Assembly (NCBI RefSeq): GCF_050717635.1
Contig: NZ_JBOITO010000038.1
Coordinates: 20,305 to 84,304, forward strand
Reading direction: 5' to 3'
Length of the DNA stretch: 64,000 nucleotides
From: Clostridium_AD sp050717635
GTDB lineage: Bacteria > Bacillota > Clostridia > Clostridiales > Clostridiaceae
A model generated the notes under the pieces. It saw only the letters and a program-made list of their open reading frames with translations, did not search any database and was not told the origin of the DNA. A program made the position numbers and the translations under genes. Positions 1-8,405 of this stretch are shown here, one piece after another; the first letter of the stretch is position 1; every line of letters begins with the position of its first letter.

Positions 1-366
1 TGAAACAGCACCAGTTCCGCCAACGATAGTAACTTTTTTAACTCCAAGTCTTACAAGTTCTTCTAAAACTCCAGCTGGAATTGCATCAGATTTTGTTAAT
101 AGAATAGGTGCTTCTCCCATTTTGTAAGCTAATGGTGCTGCTGAAAGAGCATCTGCCATGTTTTTAGTCTCTCCTGAAGCGATAACTACGTTTGCTGATG
201 AATTCTTTTCCCATCCATCTTGTACAATTGCAAGGGATGTTTCGTATCTATTTAATCCTGATAATTGTTTAGATGCTGTTGCTGCTGCTGCTGGGATTGT
301 TACCATTGTAGCTAATAAAGCTACTGATAAAGATGATGCTAATAATTTTGTTGTTTTTGTAGACAT
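1..366 (-). CDS. CWB2 cell-wall-binding surface protein, 5' part (truncated by window)
   Basis: The minus strand reads from an ATG at 364-366 to the window edge with no stop: 122 codons. The start follows a strong AAGGGGGA ribosome binding site. Residues 1-28 form a signal peptide (basic start, hydrophobic core, AAAA-type cleavage region). The next part contains the CWB2 signature: LSGLNRYETSLAIVQ, then NMADALSAAPLAYKMGEAPILLTK, then VTIVGGTGAVS. CWB2 domains come in threes and anchor clostridial S-layer-like proteins to anionic wall polymers, so the protein is secreted and wall-bound; whatever effector domain follows lies outside the window. It has the same first repeat as the CWB2 proteins at 38331, 46311 and 52064. 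Codon use (many GCA/GCT alanines) and the long leader suggest strong expression, which is inference. Confidence 0.9.
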   Translation of the reverse strand, partial: MSTKTTKLLASSLSVALLATMVTIPAAAATASKQLSGLNRYETSLAIVQDGWEKNSSANVVIASGETKNMADALSAAPLAYKMGEAPILLTKSDAIPAGVLEELVRLGVKKVTIVGGTGAVS

Positions 367-1090
367 AATTTTATGTCCCCCTTTTAATTTTTTTTTAAGG
401 TTCTAAGTGAATTTTTTTTTATAATTAATTTCAAGTAGCATTGGATTTTTACTGATTAAAAATATAAATCAACGCAACTTTATGAAAATTAAGCATTTTT
501 ATTGTTTTATATAATGATTGTTAGGACCACCACCTTTATCGCTAATTTTAATGCGCTAATATAAACGCTTTACTAATATGTTCTACATTACCTATAATAA
601 TCCTTTAATTTTATAAATTATTTTTTATTTAAATTTACTACTTATAATAAAAAACATTTACTTATTAAAGTTTATTCAGCTACAATTATTGATTTAACAT
701 TAAATCACTACCAGATAAAAACTTAAACGTTTAAAATTAAACTCTTTTTTATAGATACAAATTTGCTATACATATAGCCTGTCCATAGTTCTAAACTCTC
801 TTCTACCTGTTTTTTTTTACAAAGCACAAATGTAAGAGCTTTGTTAATTTAACATCACCTTATAGTTGTAGTCATTTTAAAAATAATTTATTGTTATTTA
901 ATTACACCCCCTGCGGAATTATTTTTGTTAATATAAAGTCAATAGGTTAGACTTTAAAATAACATAGTAATTAAAAACTTTAATGTGTTTGTGATATGTT
1001 CTAAATGTTTCGGGTTATTTTTTACATTTACACAAGCTAAAAATCAGTTGTTATTACATACACGATTTACACATTATTCATGATAAATGA

Positions 1091-1119
1091 ATTATATACC
1101 ACTTCTGTTTAAATTTCAA
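1091..1119 (-). promoter_or_regulatory. Promoter of the CWB2 gene at 1-366
   Basis: On the minus strand there is TTGAAA (1114-1119), a 17-base spacer and TATAAT (1091-1096), close to the sigma-A consensus. Transcription would start near 1084, giving a leader of about 720 nt before the ATG at 366. Confidence 0.65.
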
Positions 1120-1306
1120 GTATTTTCATGAATATTTAAATTATTTAATAACTTATACTTATATATAGTTTATATGCCTATTTTAGTTATATTTTCCTCG
1201 TTTTTTCCCTAATTAATTCCTAAAATACCATCATATATTTAAATACATTTTTAACCCTCTATTAATATATTAATAAACCTATAAATTATTCCAATAAAAA
1301 CAGTAC

Positions 1307-1348
1307 AACACCCTAATTTATTAGTTTAAATTAATAAATTAGGGTGTT
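1307..1348 (-). terminator. Rho-independent terminator of the glycan locus
   Basis: A 16-17 bp stem (1307-1323 with 1332-1348, arm sequence ACACCCTAATTTATTA) with an 8-base loop, followed on the minus strand by a T-rich stretch. It lies about 80 bases after the last gene of the locus (stop at 1427). Confidence 0.85.
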
Positions 1349-1426
1349 TCAGATATATTTTACAATTGTGTATTATTCTTAGTTTATAGGTAATATAAAC
1401 AACACTTAATATAGAAGGTAAATTAT

Positions 1427-2086
1427 CTAAAGCCAAAAACTTGATGTGATTTTTTTAATATACTTCTGTTCTTTTTTTTTGATAATAAGATTTGGTGAGG
1501 ATCCAAATACTAAGGAGTTATCTGGAATAACTTCACCTATAATAGTAGTACCAGTAGATATAACTACATTGTTTCCTATCTTAGCATCTCCAAGGACAGT
1601 AACATTAGAAAATAAAATCACATTCTTTCCCATCTGAGGATACTTTCCTTTATTCCCTCCCACAGTACAACCTTGGTAAAAGAAAAAGCCATCGTTATAT
1701 ACCGCTCTACCTAATACACTTGCCATAGGATGTTCTACCCCAAAGTACTCTGGAAGTTCTATTTCATAGTACCAATCAACTGAGTGCATAATTTTATTAA
1801 GATAGTAAACTTTAGATGCTAAATTTGAAGTGTCACCACTTTTATATATTGTGTTTGCAAGGTAATATAAAAATATTGAATACTGCCCTGAATGGTAAGG
1901 TGAAAAGTAAGCCTGCGTATTACCTGTTTTATGATAGTACTTATTTTTTGTAGCTTTAAAACATTTTTGGACTCTCTCAAGCGTAATATCTATAAACCCT
2001 TCCACATCTTGGCAATCCCCAAAATTATTTGATAATTGCCTATTAACGTGGACTATTAATTCTTTTTTACTTAGTTCCATCTCCAT
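1427..2086 (-). CDS. Serine-acetyltransferase-like left-handed beta-helix acyltransferase
   Basis: 219 residues. The N-terminal half is helical, as in serine acetyltransferases (CysE), and the C-terminal half has hexapeptide repeats (GKNVILFSNVTVLGDAKIGNNVVISTGTTIIGEVIPDNSLVFGSSP, about 153-198), the fold of acetyl-CoA-dependent O- or N-acyltransferases. The start is set by GGGGG seven bases before the ATG. It is the last gene of the glycan locus, 11 bases after the cytidylyltransferase LegF. A real CysE in this position would be odd, so I infer that it O-acetylates a sugar of the glycan, perhaps legionaminic acid. The hexapeptide stretch is short, so the substrate cannot be fixed from the sequence. 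Confidence 0.7.
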   Translation of the reverse strand: MEMELSKKELIVHVNRQLSNNFGDCQDVEGFIDITLERVQKCFKATKNKYYHKTGNTQAYFSPYHSGQYSIFLYYLANTIYKSGDTSNLASKVYYLNKIMHSVDWYYEIELPEYFGVEHPMASVLGRAVYNDGFFFYQGCTVGGNKGKYPQMGKNVILFSNVTVLGDAKIGNNVVISTGTTIIGEVIPDNSLVFGSSPNLIIKKKEQKYIKKITSSFWL

Positions 2087-2097
2087 GGTATTACCCC

Positions 2098-2865
2098 CTA
2101 TTTCGAAGTAGCCCTATATGTTTTAACATAATTCCATAACTCCTCAAATTCGCTTTTGAAAAAATGCTCTGCAAGTATCTCCATTAGTTCATGGTCTTCT
2201 TCTGAATCTATGTCCAGCACTGCTGTATCTTTCATTATTATAATATCATAATTCCCCTCAAGAGGACTGTTCTTTAAAATATTCAGCAAACTATCTCGTC
2301 TGTAACAATAAATTGAAGCATTCATATCATAAACTTGTGGAGCCTGTTGTCTTGCAACAAAATCGGAAGATATAATCTTTTGTATTTTACCGTCTCTCTT
2401 CTCAACCATATTAAAATATGGATTTCTCCTTGAATGAACTGCTGAAAATACAACATCTATTTTTGAATTTGCTATTGCACTATTTAATGCATTTTCTATA
2501 TCCTCTGATTTTCTTAAAGGGGATGTAATATCTAGATCTATAACAAAATCATATTTTTTGTTCAATTTTTTTTCTGCGTAATTTAGTGAATATCTTATTA
2601 CTGGTACCTTTGGTGAATTATCTGTAGCAAGCTCCTCTGGCCTTTCAATACATACAACATCACTATTTTCCTTGAACATATTTAGTAAATCATGACTATC
2701 AGTATTAATACTTATATCTATTCCGTAACTGGGATTCCTTTTTTTAAATAATTCAGCTGCAACTATTGTGTAATTAACAAGTGGAATTCCTAAAAAGTCT
2801 CTAAAATTTTTATTCTTAACGCCTTTAGACCCTGCTCTTCCACAAATTGTTATTAGTATATTCAT
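2098..2865 (-). CDS. legF: CMP-legionaminic acid (NeuA-family) cytidylyltransferase
   Basis: 255 residues of the NeuA/KdsB-like family (PF02348). The nucleotide-binding motif ITICGRAGSKGVKNKNFRDFLGIPL is at the N-terminus, and DLDITSPLRKSEDIENAL matches the substrate-binding segment. It would join CTP and a nonulosonic acid into the CMP-sugar used by a sialyltransferase-type enzyme. The other genes of the legionaminic acid route (LegI, LegG, LegH, PtmE, LegB, LegC) lie upstream in the same locus, so LegF is the best reading. NeuA or PseF cannot be excluded from the protein alone. The 5' end overlaps the preceding oxidoreductase by 41 bases. AAAGGAG inside that gene serves as its ribosome binding site. 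Confidence 0.8.
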   Translation of the reverse strand: MNILITICGRAGSKGVKNKNFRDFLGIPLVNYTIVAAELFKKRNPSYGIDISINTDSHDLLNMFKENSDVVCIERPEELATDNSPKVPVIRYSLNYAEKKLNKKYDFVIDLDITSPLRKSEDIENALNSAIANSKIDVVFSAVHSRRNPYFNMVEKRDGKIQKIISSDFVARQQAPQVYDMNASIYCYRRDSLLNILKNSPLEGNYDIIIMKDTAVLDIDSEEDHELMEILAEHFFKSEFEELWNYVKTYRATSK

Positions 2866-3790
2866 TTTCTTCAGACTCCTTTATTATTTTAAGTAACTTT
2901 ACTGCCTCGTATATATCATTCCAATTTCCCTTATGGTTACAAACACTTTCAAAAAAATATTCTATTTCTTTTACATACATATAGTTTGTATCATAATCTA
3001 ACACTATTTCTTTTTCACTGCTAGAATTATATACTTTTTTGTTAATAAAGTCTCCGCGTATTATACCATTTTCAGTGATTAGTTCTACTTCCCTTCTAGC
3101 TTTCACTCCGAAGTAGTCTAGATGAAGTTCAATAAATACATTTTTTGTTCTAGCAACGTATATTGAAATATCTTCACAATCAACTTTTAAACTGGACACT
3201 TTATCTTGAAGATTATATATTCTATCTGGAAAGCCAACTAAATTAGTTATGTAGTCAAGTTCATGAATACAATCAATGGAAACTCCTCCACCTTGATCCT
3301 TATGTGCACTGTAGACTTCCCTATAATCCGCACTTGGCCTCCAATCAGGTAAATATGTGGAACATATTGATCTTAAACTATATACACTCTCATTTTTAAT
3401 CATATTTCTTATTTCATTAAAAACAGGAGTATATCTAAGAGGTGCAGCTACATATATCCTTTTAGCTAATTCTTCATCAATAAAATTAATGTCATATTTA
3501 TAATTATCAAATGCAGGTTTTTCTAGGAAAAAGTATCTACCTTTATTTATCACGTTTTTTAAAGTATCGTAATGCATATGTGTTGGATTTGTTATAAAAA
3601 TGCAATCATAGTTATTATCTAGATCACTAAAAGAGTATAATATCTTATTTGCATCTTCATTTGAACTACTGCTATTTTTTGATTTAAGACAATGAATTTC
3701 AGCCACAATTCTATTTTCCCTAAGATAATGTAATACATTCTTTAAATGCCTTTTACCTATAGAACCTAACCCTACAAATAAAATTTTCAT
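2825..3790 (-). CDS. Gfo/Idh/MocA-family oxidoreductase
   Basis: 321 residues. The N-terminal Rossmann motif is GLGSIGKRHLKN (about 7-18) and the family motif EKP is present (FLEKPAF, about 107). These enzymes oxidise or reduce sugars, often NDP-sugars, with NAD(P). It shares the stretch YLPDWRPSADY with YLPDWHPWESY of the next gene upstream (3790-4773), so the two are related and may act as a pair. They overlap by a single base. Related oxidoreductases sit in many nonulosonic acid loci, but the reaction is usually unproven; I do not assign a substrate. Confidence 0.75.
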   Translation of the reverse strand: MKILFVGLGSIGKRHLKNVLHYLRENRIVAEIHCLKSKNSSSSNEDANKILYSFSDLDNNYDCIFITNPTHMHYDTLKNVINKGRYFFLEKPAFDNYKYDINFIDEELAKRIYVAAPLRYTPVFNEIRNMIKNESVYSLRSICSTYLPDWRPSADYREVYSAHKDQGGGVSIDCIHELDYITNLVGFPDRIYNLQDKVSSLKVDCEDISIYVARTKNVFIELHLDYFGVKARREVELITENGIIRGDFINKKVYNSSSEKEIVLDYDTNYMYVKEIEYFFESVCNHKGNWNDIYEAVKLLKIIKESEENEYTNNNLWKSRV

Positions 3791-4773
3791 TACTCCATAC
3801 CTTCTATTAAATCAATAACTTTAATAATTTTATAATCATCCTGGAAGGTATGTATAATATTATCTACATCACCTTTAATAAAATCTATAAAAGTAGTAAT
3901 TTCACTTAAATAAGCATTTTCTATAATATTACTAACATATTTATTGTCTCTTTGTACTTCTTCGTATGTATTAATTTTTTTAAAATCTTTATCATCGAAA
4001 TTATAATTAAGTAATGTTTCAGGAGTTCCCTCCCATTTAATATGTAGCTCTTCATTATAAACCTCTAGACTCCTTGTTGCACTTCTTGAAGCAATATCCA
4101 CGTTAAGTGATCCTACGTTACCATTTTCATGCTGAAACATTATCATATAATTATCATAGTAACCTAAATTCAAATTAGTAATATTATTTTTAATAACCTG
4201 AACATTTTTAATCTCCCCAAAAGCTTTTACTATCCAAGGCAGTTCTATAGCCATAAGTTCTCTGCATCCATTTGTCCTTTTATCTGCTACAAAAAAATCC
4301 TTATAGCTTTCCCACGGATGCCAATCCGGGAGATATTGTCCTACATGATAGGAGTAAGCGAGTTTACCACTATTATTTGCTTTTTCTATTATATATTTTA
4401 TTTCATTTCTATACAAAAAAGTTGAAGATAAAAATAATTTTAGATCCTTTTCTTTTGCTATTCTTATAATCTCATCATAATTTTCTGAAATTAAATTAAT
4501 TTCAGTAAAAACATTTAGATTCTTTTTAAGGCAGTTTAAAATTATTCCACTGTGATATATTGGTGAGGTGCAAATCAGTGCTGCATCTGGCTTTTCTATA
4601 TCTATTGCTTCATCTAAACTTGTATAGGTTTTTATATTGTATAGTTTTTTAATTTCAGCACACCTATCCGCATTAAGGTCTACACCAACTAGTGTAATAT
4701 CTCCATAATTTTCCTTAAGTAATCTAATTCTTCTTTTTCCCATAGAACCTGATCCCACAACTAAAAACTTCAT
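3790..4773 (-). CDS. Gfo/Idh/MocA-like protein lacking the EKP motif
   Basis: 327 residues with an N-terminal dinucleotide-binding motif, VVGSGSMGKRRIRLL. Where family members carry the catalytic EKP, this one reads VFTEINLIS: Glu is there but Lys-Pro is not. The C-terminal domain keeps the YLPDWHP segment shared with its neighbour at 2825-3790. The missing lysine suggests an altered or lost dehydrogenase activity, perhaps a partner subunit or a non-redox lyase/isomerase role. It starts 16 bases after the flippase gene and belongs to the legionaminic acid module. Confidence 0.7.
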   Translation of the reverse strand: MKFLVVGSGSMGKRRIRLLKENYGDITLVGVDLNADRCAEIKKLYNIKTYTSLDEAIDIEKPDAALICTSPIYHSGIILNCLKKNLNVFTEINLISENYDEIIRIAKEKDLKLFLSSTFLYRNEIKYIIEKANNSGKLAYSYHVGQYLPDWHPWESYKDFFVADKRTNGCRELMAIELPWIVKAFGEIKNVQVIKNNITNLNLGYYDNYMIMFQHENGNVGSLNVDIASRSATRSLEVYNEELHIKWEGTPETLLNYNFDDKDFKKINTYEEVQRDNKYVSNIIENAYLSEITTFIDFIKGDVDNIIHTFQDDYKIIKVIDLIEGME

Positions 4774-4788
4774 AGTTAAAAATCTCCT

Positions 4789-6195
4789 TTAAATCTTGCT
4801 AATTTTTTTCTTAAATACAAATACTCCTACAATCACAAGCAAAATAATTATAGTATATCTTACAATCCATATATCTCTAGTGAAATAAAAAATTACACTA
4901 GTTGCAGCAATAAATAGTATCCCATATATAAAATCCACAATGTTAAATATCCTTAGATCAGATACTTTTAGTGCAATTATATAATGATAAAGGAAAAGTA
5001 AAAAGTAAGATACTACAGTGGTCCAAGCCGCCGCAGTGTATCCAAATTTTGGAATCAATATATAGTTAAGTCCTATATTAGCTCCCGCTGCCATTACTGT
5101 TCCAAGTGCTATGTATTTAGTATTTTTTGTGTAAAACTCTAAATTAACTGGAATACTATATAAGAAAACAAAGTAATACCCTATCATAATAATTGGAACC
5201 ATTTGTATTCCTTCTAAGTAAGCCTTGGTTCCCATAAGACTCGAAACCTCTGGAGAAATAAAAATCAACATAAATGATATTAGTGAAAATAGAATTATAT
5301 AGTACCTTACCTTCTTTGTGATATCCTCATAGTTTTCTTCCTTCATTTTACCAAAAAACCAAGGAACCCAAGCCTTATTTGATGCAGCCCATACAATATT
5401 TAATATCATACCAATCTTATATGAAAAATTATAGATACCTGCTGCACTCTTACCTATCATTTTACTAATCATTATAGTATCAGCTGATGTTAAAATTATT
5501 TGAGATAAAATATGAAATACCAGTGGAACAGATATCCCAAGTGCATACTTCCAATACTTTAAATTTATAAACTTCTTTCCCTTTATAATAAATATTGCAT
5601 ATAATATTACGCCATAAACTATTGCTATAGCTGCTGAACCGTAAATTCTTCCATAATATTTATCCACACTTAAACTTTGTATCCAAGCAATAGATAACAA
5701 AACATTTAATATTGTACTTGTTATAGAAATAATTAAGAATTTTTTGTACTTGTATTGAACTGAATACTTAGTAGTTGCAAAATGAAGAACAAAAGTAAAA
5801 AAGCTTTGAAAAACTAATAAATTTATTAAACCTGGATTTATCCCCAATCTAGCAGCAATGAATTGCTTAAAAATCAGTGCAATCATTACTCCAAGAAATA
5901 GTGGAATTGTTGAAAGAAAGAGTATTGATGATAAAAAACCATCAAAATCTTCTTTAAAGTCAAATTTACCAGTAGAAACTGCTGATTCCAGTCCTAAACT
6001 AATAATGGAAGTTAATATTGTAACATAAATAGTATATATGCCCACCATTCCAAAATCACTTGGTGTAAGTAATCTTGTAAGAATTGGCACTGTTAAAAAA
6101 TTTATACCTTGAATGCAAAAGGTTCCTATAGTAAACCAAATTCCACTCTTTACTAGTCTACTTTTATACAGCTTTTTCAGAAAATCTATATTCAT
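4789..6195 (-). CDS. Wzx-type polysaccharide flippase
   Basis: 468 residues, almost all hydrophobic, with about 12-14 membrane segments (first GIWFTIGTFCIQGINFLTVPILTRLL, residues 17-42). This is the MOP/PST exporter pattern (PF01943/PF13440), with the family-typical LLTPSDFGMVGIYT near residue 42. It would flip an undecaprenyl-diphosphate-linked oligosaccharide across the membrane. It lies between the legionaminic acid aminotransferase and the oxidoreductase pair and is the flippase of the downstream module. A second, different flippase is at 27697-29076. Confidence 0.85.
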   Translation of the reverse strand: MNIDFLKKLYKSRLVKSGIWFTIGTFCIQGINFLTVPILTRLLTPSDFGMVGIYTIYVTILTSIISLGLESAVSTGKFDFKEDFDGFLSSILFLSTIPLFLGVMIALIFKQFIAARLGINPGLINLLVFQSFFTFVLHFATTKYSVQYKYKKFLIISITSTILNVLLSIAWIQSLSVDKYYGRIYGSAAIAIVYGVILYAIFIIKGKKFINLKYWKYALGISVPLVFHILSQIILTSADTIMISKMIGKSAAGIYNFSYKIGMILNIVWAASNKAWVPWFFGKMKEENYEDITKKVRYYIILFSLISFMLIFISPEVSSLMGTKAYLEGIQMVPIIMIGYYFVFLYSIPVNLEFYTKNTKYIALGTVMAAGANIGLNYILIPKFGYTAAAWTTVVSYFLLFLYHYIIALKVSDLRIFNIVDFIYGILFIAATSVIFYFTRDIWIVRYTIIILLVIVGVFVFKKKISKI

Positions 6196-6212
6196 GTTTA
6201 TCTCCTATTGTG

Positions 6213-7316
6213 TTATTTCTTGGAGTTTTTTATTAGTTCACATACTATTTTTATGTCTTCCACTTTAAGGCCTACTGAACTTGGAAGATTTATTCCCCGC
6301 TTATAAAGCTCTTTTGTAACTGATAAATTCCCATGTTTGTTATCCTTATATGGAGGCATATCATGTATAGGCATAAAGAAAGGTCTTGCTTCTATTTTTT
6401 GTTCATTTAATTTTGTTATAAGCTCGTCACGAGTTACACCATAGTCATCTTCAACTAAAATTGAATACAGCCAGAAACAATTTTCCACATTTTCTTTTTC
6501 TACAGGTAGTGTAATTCCACTAACATCACACAATAGTTCATTGTAATACGCTGCATTTTCTCTTTTTGTCTTTAGATATTCTTCAACATTTTCAAGTTGA
6601 GCTACTCCAAAAGCAGCAAGAAGATTTGGCATTCTAAAGTTATACCCTATCTCTGGATGATAAAAAGCTTTATTTTCAGTTACTACCTTTGTTTGAGTAG
6701 ATAAAAATTTTGCCCTTGATCCATACTCTACATTGTTAGTTACAAACATTCCACCTGCTCCAGTAGTTATAAGCTTATTTCCATTAAAACTAAAGCAACC
6801 TATATCACCTATAGTTCCAGCCATTTTTCCACTGTATTTAGACCCTAGTGATTCTGTAGCATCTTCTATAACATATAGATTATGTTTCTTAGCTATTTCC
6901 ATCACCCTATCCATATCTACAGGATGACCATAAATATGTACTGGCATTATAGCCTTTGTTTTAGGTGTTATCATTGCTTCTATCTTCTCTGCATCCATAA
7001 CAAAGGTATCTCTACATACGTCAACAAATACAGGCTCTGCACCTACGTATTTTATAGTGTTTATTGGAGATATAAATGTTAATGATGGAACTATAACTTC
7101 ATCCCCCTCACCTATTCCTAGTGTCATTAATGCTAATTGAATTGCAGCAGTACCATTCATTGTAACTACAGCATTTTTACTACCTACATATTCATTAAAT
7201 TTTTCTTCGAATAAATTAACATAACTTCCTACTGAAGATACCCAATTGGTATCTATACATTCTTTTACATACTTCCACTCATTTCCTTTAATTTCCGGTA
7301 TACATAGTGGTATCAT
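6213..7316 (-). CDS. legC: DegT/DnrJ/EryC1 sugar aminotransferase (LegC-like)
   Basis: 367 residues of the PLP-dependent sugar aminotransferase family (PF01041). The N-terminus IPLCIPEIKGNEWKYVKECIDTNWVSSVGSYVNLFE is typical, VIEDATESLGS holds the cofactor-stacking Asp, and CFSFNGNKLITTGAGGM carries the PLP lysine in a GNK motif, as in LegC/PseC relatives. It would aminate C4 of the 4-keto sugar made by LegB. It follows legB directly on the same strand; the 80-base gap is filled by the 18-bp tandem repeats at 7347-7400. The gene order legI-legG-legH-ptmE-legB-legC supports the assignment. Confidence 0.8.
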   Translation of the reverse strand: MIPLCIPEIKGNEWKYVKECIDTNWVSSVGSYVNLFEEKFNEYVGSKNAVVTMNGTAAIQLALMTLGIGEGDEVIVPSLTFISPINTIKYVGAEPVFVDVCRDTFVMDAEKIEAMITPKTKAIMPVHIYGHPVDMDRVMEIAKKHNLYVIEDATESLGSKYSGKMAGTIGDIGCFSFNGNKLITTGAGGMFVTNNVEYGSRAKFLSTQTKVVTENKAFYHPEIGYNFRMPNLLAAFGVAQLENVEEYLKTKRENAAYYNELLCDVSGITLPVEKENVENCFWLYSILVEDDYGVTRDELITKLNEQKIEARPFFMPIHDMPPYKDNKHGNLSVTKELYKRGINLPSSVGLKVEDIKIVCELIKNSKK

Positions 7317-7346
7317 AATAAAACCCCTCTCATTATTTTTTGTTAA

Positions 7347-7400
7347 CCAATGTTTCTTGGTTAGCCAATGTTTCTTGGTTAGCCAATGTTTCTTGGTTAA
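7347..7400. repeat. Three tandem 18-bp repeats between legB and legC
   Basis: Unit CCAATGTTTCTTGGTTAG, present at 7347-7364, 7365-7382 and 7383-7400, identical apart from the last base. Each unit is itself palindromic (AACCAA-N6-TTGGTT). The array starts on the stop codon of legB (7397-7399), whose last codons AAT GTT TAA resemble the unit. Confidence 0.95.
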
Positions 7401-8389
7401 ACATTGTATATGTCTGTTTTGAAATATTGCATATTATTTTTAATCCAATTTACTGTTTCTTCTAGGCCCTCATCTATATTGTAATTTGGCTTCCAGCCTG
7501 TTAATTCTTTTAATTTAGTATTATCAGCCCATAGTCTATTAACTTCACTGTTTTCAGGTCTTAATCTTTCATCATCACAAATAATTTTCACATCTTTTCC
7601 TATTATGCTTATTATTTTTTTAACTGTGTCTCCAATTGTTATTTCATAGTTTGAACCAGAATTTATAACTTCACCAATAGTTTTTTCACTTTCTGCTATT
7701 TTTATGAAAGCCTGCGCAGTGTCTTTTACAAAGTTAAAATCTCTAGTTGGGGTTAAGCTACCAAGCTTAATTTCTGTTTTTCCTGCAAGTATTTGTGATA
7801 TTATTGTAGGAATTACAGCTCTTGCTGATTGTCTTGGACCATATGTATTAAAAGGTCTTATGGTCGCTATAGGCATATTAAAGCTCTTATAGTAACTTTC
7901 TGCCATCTTATCTGCACCTATTTTTGATGCTGAATATGGAGATTGACCTTGCATTGGGTGTTTTTCATCTATTGGTACATAAAGTGCTGTGCCATAAGTT
8001 TCACTTGTAGATGTATGTACAATCTTTTCTACCCCATACTCTCTGCAGGCTTCTAAAACATTTGTAGTACCTTCCACATTTGTTCTCACATATGCCATAG
8101 GAGAAAGATAGGAATAAGGAATTGCTATAAGTGCCGCAAGATGAAATACTACTTCTTGCCCTTTTACAATTCTTTTCATTCCATCATACTCTCTTATATC
8201 CCCTGTAACAACTTTAATACTATCTTTAGTCTTTTTATCAAAAGTATCAATCCATCCCCAGTTATTAAAAGAATTATATTGAGAAAGTGCTGTAACATCG
8301 GCTCCAAGTTCCACTAATCTTTCTGTTAAATGGCTTCCTATAAAACCTTCTGCTCCTGTAACTAAAACTTTTTTCCCTTGCCAATTCAT
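7397..8389 (-). CDS. legB: SDR NDP-sugar 4,6-dehydratase (LegB-like)
   Basis: 330 residues. The NAD motif TGAEGFIGSHLTERL lies near the N-terminus and the catalytic YSASK follows STSETYGTALYVPIDEKHP, as in extended SDR dehydratases. I place the start at the ATG at 8387-8389 (MNWQGKKVL) because AAAGGAG lies just upstream and the Rossmann fold begins directly after it; an open extension up to 8434 has no such support. In the legionaminic acid route LegB makes the 4-keto-6-deoxy intermediate from GDP-GlcNAc (Campylobacter) or a UDP-sugar in other lineages. The neighbouring PtmE favours the GDP route. Confidence 0.8.
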   Translation of the reverse strand: MNWQGKKVLVTGAEGFIGSHLTERLVELGADVTALSQYNSFNNWGWIDTFDKKTKDSIKVVTGDIREYDGMKRIVKGQEVVFHLAALIAIPYSYLSPMAYVRTNVEGTTNVLEACREYGVEKIVHTSTSETYGTALYVPIDEKHPMQGQSPYSASKIGADKMAESYYKSFNMPIATIRPFNTYGPRQSARAVIPTIISQILAGKTEIKLGSLTPTRDFNFVKDTAQAFIKIAESEKTIGEVINSGSNYEITIGDTVKKIISIIGKDVKIICDDERLRPENSEVNRLWADNTKLKELTGWKPNYNIDEGLEETVNWIKNNMQYFKTDIYNV

Positions 8390-8405
8390 ATCATCTACTC
8401 CTTTT

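Larger units (their letters stand above)
367..1426. other. Long gene-free region: leader and promoter of the CWB2 gene, terminator of the glycan locus
   Basis: About 1060 bases without a plausible gene. The right part holds the terminator of the glycan locus (1307-1348), then the promoter of the left-hand CWB2 gene (1091-1119). The roughly 720 bases between that promoter and the ATG are very AT-rich. I see one weak stem (ACAAAGC with GCTTTGT, about 820-855) and a run of nine T/A near 812-820, but no riboswitch class I can name. Confidence 0.6.

Noticed and set aside
158..406. Plus-strand open frame over the left-edge CWB2 gene
   Set aside because: The minus strand gives a signal peptide and clear CWB2 motifs; the plus frame has no ribosome binding site or recognisable domain.
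812..855. Possible riboswitch or terminator in the long CWB2 leader
   Set aside because: Only a 7-bp stem with a long loop; no known aptamer sequence and the T run is on the wrong side for the plus strand.
1427..2086. Serine acetyltransferase for cysteine synthesis (cysE)
   Set aside because: It ends a glycan operon directly after the CMP-sugar synthetase, with no cysK or other sulfur genes nearby.
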